From Chryseobacterium kimseyorum (GTDB lineage: Bacteria; Bacteroidota; Bacteroidia; Flavobacteriales; Weeksellaceae), in assembly GCF_025971945.1 (NCBI RefSeq), contig NZ_JAPDHW010000001.1, positions 248,001 through 312,000 of the forward strand: a DNA stretch of 64,000 nucleotides. Reading direction: 5' to 3'. The stretch's first letter is position 1. Every line of letters begins with the position of its first letter. Shown here in pieces: positions 58,838-64,000 of the stretch. Under the pieces are notes generated by a model, which was not told the DNA's origin, searched no databases, and saw only the letters and a list, made by a program, of their open reading frames with translations. The position numbers and the translations under genes were made by a program.

Positions 58838-59401
58838 ATGAATGACAAAAGAGAAAATATCCTTTCCGCTTCGATAGAATTGCTTGTATCTAAAGGATTG
58901 CACGCAATTACCGTTGCTGAAATTGCAGCCAAAGCGCAAGTGGGAATTGGTACTTTTTACAAGCATTTTAAAGACAAGGAAGATCTGGTACAGCAAATCT
59001 GGATTTGGCAGAAAAAAAAGGAAGCCGATTATATATTTAATAATTATTCTGCGGATAATCTTTCTGTCAGAGAGCAGTATTTTGTTCTTTGGGAGAGGGT
59101 AGTTCGGTATTTCGTTGAGCATCCTACTGAGTATTATTTCTCTTACCAATTCGCTTCTTCCAATATATTAAATGAAGAGATCAACAGTATTGCGATGGAG
59201 AGATTTTTGGTCTTTGATGAATTTTATGAGGAGGGTCTTAAGCAAAAACTTTTTAAACCTTTGAAAGCCAATCACCTCAGGTTGTTCACTTTCAGTACAA
59301 TCAATGGCTGGATTCTTTGGGCAAAAGATGAACAAATTCCATTTACTGATGCAACAATTCAACTTTTTTTAACGATGTCTTGGGACTCTATAAAAAATTA
59401 A
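58838..59401 (+). CDS. TetR/AcrR-family transcriptional repressor
   Basis: A 187-residue regulator. The N-terminal helix-turn-helix is NILSASIELLVSKGLHAITVAEIAAKAQVGIGTFYKHFKDKEDLVQ (about residues 7-55). The C-terminal ligand-binding helices are unique, as usual in this family, so the inducer is unknown. It sits 78 bp upstream of the SDR gene. The intergenic DNA carries a near-perfect palindrome typical of TetR operators, making the SDR gene its most likely target. Confidence 0.9.
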   Translation: MNDKRENILSASIELLVSKGLHAITVAEIAAKAQVGIGTFYKHFKDKEDLVQQIWIWQKKKEADYIFNNYSADNLSVREQYFVLWERVVRYFVEHPTEYYFSYQFASSNILNEEINSIAMERFLVFDEFYEEGLKQKLFKPLKANHLRLFTFSTINGWILWAKDEQIPFTDATIQLFLTMSWDSIKN

Positions 59402-59416
59402 ATTTTTTTAACCTAA

Positions 59417-59452
59417 AACTGACTGAATATTCATTCAGTTTTCTTAGTTTTG
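59417..59452 (+). promoter_or_regulatory. Putative TetR operator and -7 box of the SDR gene
   Basis: A 24-bp palindrome (59417-59440) has arms AACTGACTGAAT and ATTCATTCAGTT with one mismatched pair. Its core TGAATATTCA is perfect. The exact box TAGTTTTG (59445-59452) follows after 4 bp, so a bound repressor would block the promoter. The sequence resembles the TGAATGAnTAnTCATTCA site reported for Bacillus FadR, a TetR protein. Confidence 0.65.
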
Positions 59453-59479
59453 CAGAACAAATTTTAAACACATACACAA

Positions 59480-60235
59480 ATGTCAAGAAACGACTTACAC
59501 GGAAAAGTAGTATTAATAGCAGGTGGAGCAAAAAACCTAGGAGGCTTATTAAGCCGTAATTTTGCGCAGAAAGGAGCAAAAGTTGCCATTCATTACAACA
59601 GCGACAGCACAAAAGAAGATGCCGAAAAAACATTAGGTGATATTACCAGTGCAGGCGGAGAAGCCTTTATTTTTCAAGCAGATTTAACCAAAGTAGAAAA
59701 TATCGCGAAACTTTTCGAAGCTGCAAAACAAAAATTCGGTGGTATCGATATTGCGATCAACACTGTTGGTATGGTCTTGAAAAAGCCGTTTTTAGAAACT
59801 ACAGAAGCCGATTACGACACCATGTTCGATATTAATTCAAAAGTAGCTTATTTTTTCATTCAGGAAGCTGGAAAACATTTAAACAATAATGGAAAAATCA
59901 ACACTATTGTAACATCATTGTTAGCAGCGTACACAGGTTTGTATTCTACTTATGCGGGTGCAAAAGCGCCAGTTGAGCATTTTACAAGAATGGCTTCAAA
60001 AGAATTTGGAGAAAGAGGAATTTCAGTTTCAGCAGTAGCTCCTGGACCAATGGATACGCCATTTTTCTATGGACAGGAAGCTCCGGAAGCAGTTGCTTAT
60101 CACAAGTCAGCTTCAGCCTTAGGCGGATTAACCGATATTAAAGACATCGCACCACTAGTAGAGTTTTTGGTAACCGACGGATGGTGGATCACAGGACAGA
60201 CCATCTTCGCAAACGGAGGTTATACCACAAGATAA
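59480..60235 (+). CDS. short-chain dehydrogenase/reductase (SDR)
   Basis: A 251-residue NAD(P)-dependent oxidoreductase. The cofactor motif is VVLIAGGAKNLGGLLSRNFAQKGAKVAIHYNS, AINTVGMVLKKPF follows the NNAG-equivalent strand, and the catalytic tyrosine and lysine are in LYSTYAGAKAPVEHF. The end (WITGQTIFANGGYTTR) matches classical SDRs. The substrate is unknown. It is preceded by a TetR gene and its probable operator, so induction by a small molecule is likely. Confidence 0.93.
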   Translation: MSRNDLHGKVVLIAGGAKNLGGLLSRNFAQKGAKVAIHYNSDSTKEDAEKTLGDITSAGGEAFIFQADLTKVENIAKLFEAAKQKFGGIDIAINTVGMVLKKPFLETTEADYDTMFDINSKVAYFFIQEAGKHLNNNGKINTIVTSLLAAYTGLYSTYAGAKAPVEHFTRMASKEFGERGISVSAVAPGPMDTPFFYGQEAPEAVAYHKSASALGGLTDIKDIAPLVEFLVTDGWWITGQTIFANGGYTTR

Positions 60236-60256
60236 TTTAATAAATTTGTACATTAT

Positions 60257-60292
60257 AATGAGTCATTGAAATTTTTTGGTGGCTCATTTTTA
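60257..60292 (+). terminator. Rho-independent terminator after the SDR gene
   Basis: A 9-bp stem AATGAGTCA/TGGCTCATT (one G-T pair) with a 14-nt loop and T tail. The rest of the gap to 60436 shows no gene. Confidence 0.65.
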
Positions 60293-60436
60293 ATTTATGA
60301 TTTCATTAGTGCTCATTAATAAAAACAAACATTTTCATTTTTGATTATCAATACAGGATAAAGATGTAAGCATTTTTATGACAGCTTAAACCAAATTAAT
60401 TTATACTTAATAGCTAAAAACAGAAAAACAACAAAT

Positions 60437-60760
60437 ATGAATTTAAATAATATCACCAACGAAACCGTAAAAAAAGCCGTCGAAGCTTTGCAAGATAATG
60501 ATAAAACACTTTGGTACTCGTACTTTACAAAAGATGCGATTCTTACTGATGATGGGAATCAATTAGATTTAAAATCATTTTTCGACAACGCTTTTAATCA
60601 TCAAGAAAAATTTCTCAGCATTGACAAAGTAGAAAACGACGGAAAAAATCTTGAAGGAAATTTCTTCGCCGGACAATGGGGAACTTTCAGAACGTATTTT
60701 AATTTTCATACTGATGAGAATGACAATATCATCAGATTGGACATCGGGCAAGCAAAATAA
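60437..60760 (+). CDS. NTF2-like (SnoaL-type) small protein
   Basis: A 107-residue protein of the NTF2-like fold. The order of secondary structure fits: helix KKAVEALQDNDKTLWYSYFTKDAILTDDGNQ, then FFDNAFNHQEKFLSIDKVENDGKNLEGNFFAGQWGTFRTYFNFHTD strands and a closing IIRLDIGQAK strand. Members are enzymes or small-molecule binding proteins; no catalytic residues are clear. It is 200 bp after the SDR gene on the same strand. A regulatory link with SDR is only a guess. Confidence 0.7.
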   Translation: MNLNNITNETVKKAVEALQDNDKTLWYSYFTKDAILTDDGNQLDLKSFFDNAFNHQEKFLSIDKVENDGKNLEGNFFAGQWGTFRTYFNFHTDENDNIIRLDIGQAK

Positions 60761-60786
60761 TTTTGCTTATCAATCTAGATTCATTA

Positions 60787-60835
60787 GTTTTTAGTTTGTT
60801 ACAGATTTTTCGTTAAATTTAAACAAACTAAAAAC
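60787..60835. repeat. 14-bp perfect inverted repeat in the leader of a small membrane protein gene
   Basis: Arms GTTTTTAGTTTGTT (60787-60800) and its exact reverse complement (60822-60835) flank a 21-nt loop. The right arm ends 7 bp before the next ATG. A TAAATTTA box (60814-60821, one base off consensus) lies in the loop. No T run follows it. Confidence 0.6.
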
Positions 60836-60842
60836 TTATAAA

Positions 60843-61334
60843 ATGAAAAAAATAATCCTGTTTATCTCCATTGCTTTGGCGAGCGGTGTGCTGTTTACGA
60901 ATGTTTTTAACTCGATGGTAATATCAGAAGCAGCTAAAAGTGATATTCCGAAGTCGATAATGGCGGCAAGAGAATATTTTAAAACGGTAAATCCCGGAAA
61001 TTTTTTTCAATTTTTTTCACCGGCAACCCAAATCTTCACATTGCTGTCTCTGATTGTATTTTGGAAAACCGAAAAATCAGTTAGGTTATTTCTCGGCATT
61101 GCATTGCTATGTTCTATTGCAGGAGATATTTTCGCATTTACTTACTTCCATCCACGAAGTGATCTTATGTTTGTTTCTCAACCCGTTCCTGATATTGAAA
61201 CGTTGAAAAAATTATCATCAGAATGGAGTTTTATGAACTGGGTAAGGTCTTTCCTTCTTTTGATTGGCGTTATCAGTTTATTTACAGCAGTTCATAAAAT
61301 TTATTCTAGGAAATCAAATTCCGAACTTTCGTAG
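60843..61334 (+). CDS. four-helix membrane protein, possibly DUF1772-like
   Basis: A 163-residue integral membrane protein with four predicted helices: residues 1-25 (MKKIILFISIALASGVLFTNVF), about 60-75, 85-105 and 135-155. The region FNSMVISEAAKSDIPKSIMAAREYFKTVNPGNFF after helix 1 and the overall layout resemble DUF1772 proteins, some of which are anthrone-oxygenase-like, but the match is weak. No function is assigned. The long hairpin before its start may affect translation. Confidence 0.6.
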   Translation: MKKIILFISIALASGVLFTNVFNSMVISEAAKSDIPKSIMAAREYFKTVNPGNFFQFFSPATQIFTLLSLIVFWKTEKSVRLFLGIALLCSIAGDIFAFTYFHPRSDLMFVSQPVPDIETLKKLSSEWSFMNWVRSFLLLIGVISLFTAVHKIYSRKSNSELS

Positions 61335-61475
61335 AAAAATTATTTTTGTTTTTTAATCATTCCTTTACAATCAGTGAATTACTTTCATTAAATTTATTCG
61401 AGTTGATTTTTCGTTTAGAAAATAGGATGAAATACTTTTAATTAGAACTTTCACTAACTGATTCAAATTGCAACT

Positions 61476-62267
61476 ATGAAAAATATTTTAAGCATTACCT
61501 TCATTATAATCTATGCAACATTCTCTTTCGGTCAGGAAAAAGGTTCGAGTTATACAGAAAAGAAAATCGAAAGTGGAAGTACTTATAAAAAGTATAAGAA
61601 CGGAAAACTGGACAGTGTTGTAGTGTCTATGTTTGCAGTCAATTATGCAAATGCTCTGATCTTCTCAAAATCTAATGATGAAATTCATATGATTAATTCT
61701 GCAGATACAGAAGCAGTCGTTACGATTAAGTTACAAGGCAAAAAGCAAGTGAAAACTTTTCTCTATCAAAACAAACCGGTAGTTATTCAGGAAAGTATTG
61801 ATTTTGATATTAAAAATTTACCGAAAAACACAATGGTTACCAGTGCAATCTATAATGAGAACGTAATAACTTATAATATTTCAACTGATTATGAAGTTTT
61901 AGGAGACGACAGTCATGATAAAATATTTAAAGTCTTTAACCGACTCAATATTCAGCCAAATTTAGATAGTCTGGATGAAATATTTGAAAATATAGCAGAT
62001 TTTTTCAGTGAAGATGATGCACTTTTGAAAATCTTTTATGGAAGCTATGCCGAAAAATTTGAGCCACAACCTTTGGCTTATCTTCAAACAGATTCTTTGG
62101 GAAAGATTAAAGAAGGAATTTTTTTAGATTTTAAAAACAGAAAACTCAATGACACGAATGAATATCATATATATAAAGATGGAAAAATAATTAAATCCGA
62201 AAATGTAAGTTTAGATAAATTTCAAAAAATAATTATGACTTATCTGGAGAAATTAGATATCAACTAA
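61476..62267 (+). CDS. hypothetical exported protein
   Basis: A 263-residue protein with a signal peptide (MKNILSITFIIIYATFSFGQ). The mature part repeats short beta-strand and turn segments (GSTYKKYKNGKLDSVVVSMFAV, HIYKDGKIIKSENVSLDKF). No family is recognised. It may be a periplasmic or surface protein. Its stop overlaps the stop of the convergent lactonase gene by 4 nt. The upstream gap has a TACTTTTA sequence but no exact -7 box. Confidence 0.65.
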   Translation: MKNILSITFIIIYATFSFGQEKGSSYTEKKIESGSTYKKYKNGKLDSVVVSMFAVNYANALIFSKSNDEIHMINSADTEAVVTIKLQGKKQVKTFLYQNKPVVIQESIDFDIKNLPKNTMVTSAIYNENVITYNISTDYEVLGDDSHDKIFKVFNRLNIQPNLDSLDEIFENIADFFSEDDALLKIFYGSYAEKFEPQPLAYLQTDSLGKIKEGIFLDFKNRKLNDTNEYHIYKDGKIIKSENVSLDKFQKIIMTYLEKLDIN

Positions 62268-63397
62268 TCTTTTTGTGTATCGTAGACTTTTGTTTTTACA
62301 CAGGAAACATTTGTTATTTTCAAAGATTTCCCTGTTTTTTTGAGCAATCCGGTGACAGGATTTCTTTTAAAAGTGACAACTCTGTTGCTTCCAGTATTGG
62401 CTACGATAACAAATTTTCCGGTTTCATCTATAATAAAAGTTCTTGGATGTTTTCCGTATGTTTTCTGATAGCCAAGCGTTTCCAAAGTTCCATCTGACTG
62501 AATTTTAAAGATGGCAATATTGTTTTCTCTTCCTCTGTTGCTGGCATATAAAAATTTTCCATCGGGAGAAATATGAAGATCTGAACTTTCAAACCCATCC
62601 TTAATTTTTGCAGGATGCGTAGGGATCTTCTGAATCTCTCTGAGTGTGTTTTCTGTAAAATCATATACAGAAATTTCGCCCGCCATTTCTTCAATACTAT
62701 AGGCCCATTTTCCGTTTTTACTTAAAATAAAATGTCTTGGTCCACTTCCCGGTTTTGTCTTGATGAAACGGCTTTTTTCTACATTTAATGGTTTTAAATC
62801 ACCATTATCAAACGGATATATTCGAATTTTATCAGCTCCTAAATCGGTAAAAAATATAGTTTTAAAATCAGGTGAAAACACCGCAGAATGAATATGGGCT
62901 TCTGCCTGTCTATCCGGATTTATACTTCCTTCGGAAAATTTTAGTAACTGTGATATTGAATCTATTCTTCCATCTTCCAATATTGGATAAACTGAAACAC
63001 TTGCATATGTATAATTTCCGTTGACCAACCATTTTCCATTCTTATGAACGCTTACATAAACAGGATTTTCGCCGCCACTTTTCTGACTGTTCAATAACTT
63101 CAGGATTTTTTCTTCTTTATTAAAACGAAAAGAACTGACCGTTCCGCCATTTTTAATTTTACTCTCTGAAGATGCATAAATATATTTTCCGTCCTCAGAA
63201 ATTGTAATATATGACGGGTTAATAACATCTTTTATTGAAGTGATTTTTGTAAGTTTCCCGGTCTCATTTTCTAATTGATAAACATAAATCCCTTCTGAAT
63301 TATTCTCCCAGTTATAAGAACCGAAAAACACAAACTGTTGCTGAGAATAAACGTTTGCAAAGATGAGTATAGTTAGAAGTTTGAGACAGTTTTGCAT
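62264..63397 (-). CDS. lactonase family seven-bladed propeller protein (6-phosphogluconolactonase-like fold)
   Basis: A 377-residue protein of the lactonase family (PF10282 type). A signal peptide is present (LLTILIFANVYSQ), so it is exported, unlike cytoplasmic Pgl enzymes. Repeated blades follow the pattern of NPSYITISEDGKYIYASSES, NPVYVSVHKNGKWLVNGNYT, IHSAVFSPDFKTIFFTDLGADKIRIYPF, GPRHFILSKNGKWAYSIEE and SDLHISPDGKFLYASNRG. Activity on 6-phosphogluconolactone is not assured for an exported member. Confidence 0.85.
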   Translation of the reverse strand: MQNCLKLLTILIFANVYSQQQFVFFGSYNWENNSEGIYVYQLENETGKLTKITSIKDVINPSYITISEDGKYIYASSESKIKNGGTVSSFRFNKEEKILKLLNSQKSGGENPVYVSVHKNGKWLVNGNYTYASVSVYPILEDGRIDSISQLLKFSEGSINPDRQAEAHIHSAVFSPDFKTIFFTDLGADKIRIYPFDNGDLKPLNVEKSRFIKTKPGSGPRHFILSKNGKWAYSIEEMAGEISVYDFTENTLREIQKIPTHPAKIKDGFESSDLHISPDGKFLYASNRGRENNIAIFKIQSDGTLETLGYQKTYGKHPRTFIIDETGKFVIVANTGSNRVVTFKRNPVTGLLKKTGKSLKITNVSCVKTKVYDTQKD

Positions 63398-63493
63398 TCA
63401 GGAAATTTTTGAATTTATTCATGTGAGTCGTTTATCAGTATAATAAATTGCTAATTTTATCAAGATCATGAGAATTAATATGCAGAAAAATAT

Positions 63494-63501
63494 TATTTTT
63501 G
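63494..63501 (+). promoter_or_regulatory. -7 promoter box (TATTTTTG) of the DUF805 gene
   Basis: An exact TAnnTTTG match 24 nt before the ATG at 63526. An in-frame TTG start at 63499 overlaps this box and is not used. Confidence 0.45.
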
Positions 63502-63525
63502 AGTCTAACAATTAAAAACTTAAAC

Positions 63526-63930
63526 ATGAAATGGTATTTAAAAGTACTGAAACAGTACGCAGATTTTAACGGAAGGGCAAGAAGAACAGAATACTGGATG
63601 TATCTCTTATTCAATATTATTTTTGCAATCGCAGCCGCAGTTTTAGATAACCTCTTAGGACTGAAATTTGCTCCTGAAGTTCCTTATGGATTTATCTATT
63701 TGATCTATGGTTTGGCAACATTTATTCCAGGTTTGGCAGTTTCTGTACGGAGATTACACGATGTTGACAAAAGCGGTTGGTTTATACTAATCTCTCTGAT
63801 TCCAATCATAGGTGGAATTTGGTTATTGATTTTAAATGCTACTGAAGGAACTCCTGGAAGAAATCAGTACGGTGTAAACCCAAAAGAAAATTTCAATGAG
63901 ATCAATGAGATCGGTCAAAAAGAAATTTAA
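63526..63930 (+). CDS. DUF805 family membrane protein
   Basis: A 134-residue inner-membrane protein. The ATG at 63526 gives the family start MKWYLKVLKQYADFNGRARRTEYWMYLLFN; the alternative start at 63499 is upstream. Helices lie at about residues 22-40, 55-70 and 85-105, with the conserved PGLAVSVRRLHDVDKSGWFILI and a final GTPGRNQYGVNP. The function of DUF805 proteins is unknown. A perfect hairpin terminator follows. Confidence 0.9.
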   Translation: MKWYLKVLKQYADFNGRARRTEYWMYLLFNIIFAIAAAVLDNLLGLKFAPEVPYGFIYLIYGLATFIPGLAVSVRRLHDVDKSGWFILISLIPIIGGIWLLILNATEGTPGRNQYGVNPKENFNEINEIGQKEI

Positions 63931-63935
63931 TCAAT

Positions 63936-63970
63936 AAAAAGATCCCGAAATTGTCCGGGATCTTTTTTTT
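63936..63970 (+). terminator. Rho-independent terminator after the DUF805 gene
   Basis: A 12-bp perfect stem AAAAAGATCCCG/CGGGATCTTTTT with an 8-nt loop and a run of T. Confidence 0.85.
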
Positions 63971-64000
63971 ATATTTAGGAGCGTTTTTGTACTAATGCTA

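Noticed and set aside
58793..59149. A 118-codon minus-strand frame opposite the TetR gene.
   Set aside because: It is the shadow of a well-supported TetR gene and has no recognisable domain.
1..64000. Searched for tRNA or rRNA genes, CRISPR arrays, insertion sequences, phage genes and toxin-antitoxin pairs.
   Set aside because: None was recognised by eye; weak or unusual examples could be missed without a covariance or profile search.

Overview
This 64 kb window is chromosomal DNA from a member of the Bacteroidota, most likely class Flavobacteriia and close to Chryseobacterium (Weeksellaceae). The evidence is the low GC content, GLPGLI-family proteins, a T9SS sorting tail, TonB and DUF2490 outer-membrane proteins, a membrane pyrophosphatase carrying an OmpA domain, start codons without Shine-Dalgarno sequences, and many copies of the Bacteroidota promoter box TAnnTTTG (often TATCTTTG or TAAATTTG). 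No tRNA, rRNA, CRISPR array, prophage or insertion sequence was seen; this is mostly core chromosome with a few accessory patches.

Layout. 0-8.3 kb is housekeeping: SUI1-type factor, gpmI, acyl-ACP desaturase, HAD-like hydrolase, map, a methyltransferase, an SMR exporter beside a Crp/Fnr regulator, era and a DoxX protein. 8.5-18.5 kb holds a large S9 peptidase, a frameshifted GLPGLI gene, two acetyltransferases, a MATE exporter, a sigma-54 activator-like response regulator with no DNA-binding domain, the PLP homeostasis protein YggS, a lipoprotein polysaccharide deacetylase and a DUF72 protein. 18.6-22.6 kb is a metal block: a P1B copper-type ATPase with four N-terminal metal-binding modules, and an AraC-type regulator that itself starts with a CxxC heavy-metal domain and overlaps a thioesterase. 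22.7-24.6 kb holds an RRM RNA-binding protein, an orphan BlaI-like repressor and a PAP2-like membrane protein. 24.7-27.4 kb encodes pyruvate dehydrogenase E1-alpha and a two-lipoyl E2. 27.6-30.2 kb is a tandem array of three GLPGLI genes, followed by fsa, a TPR protein and pepE.

32.5-39.9 kb is dominated by envelope and surface functions: PBP4-type DacB, an orphan histidine kinase, a LolD-like ATPase, a YkuD_2 protein, radC, a FemX-like acyltransferase, a phytanoyl-CoA-type dioxygenase and an FkbM methyltransferase. 40-44 kb pairs a soluble and a membrane-bound pyrophosphatase. 44-51.5 kb has an aminotransferase, an M28 lipoprotein peptidase, a VOC protein, an endonuclease V-like protein, an S41 peptidase and a T9SS-exported propeller-like protein. 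51.5-64 kb holds a decayed lipoprotein gene, uvrA, a TonB receptor, a DUF2490 protein, an HD hydrolase, a TetR-SDR pair with a clear operator, small membrane or secreted proteins, a lactonase-type propeller and a DUF805 protein.

The most interesting unexplained signal is at 47.53-47.66 kb. A 23-bp dyad lies just upstream of a TAnnTTTG box, and about 95 nt of non-coding sequence then ends in an intrinsic terminator, so this looks like a regulated small RNA. A close relative of the dyad precedes the dioxygenase gene at 38.1 kb. Other points are possible leaderless promoters, an inverted pair of perfect DnaA boxes at 49.49 kb, a possible 20-residue peptide gene beside it, and several long intergenic hairpins.
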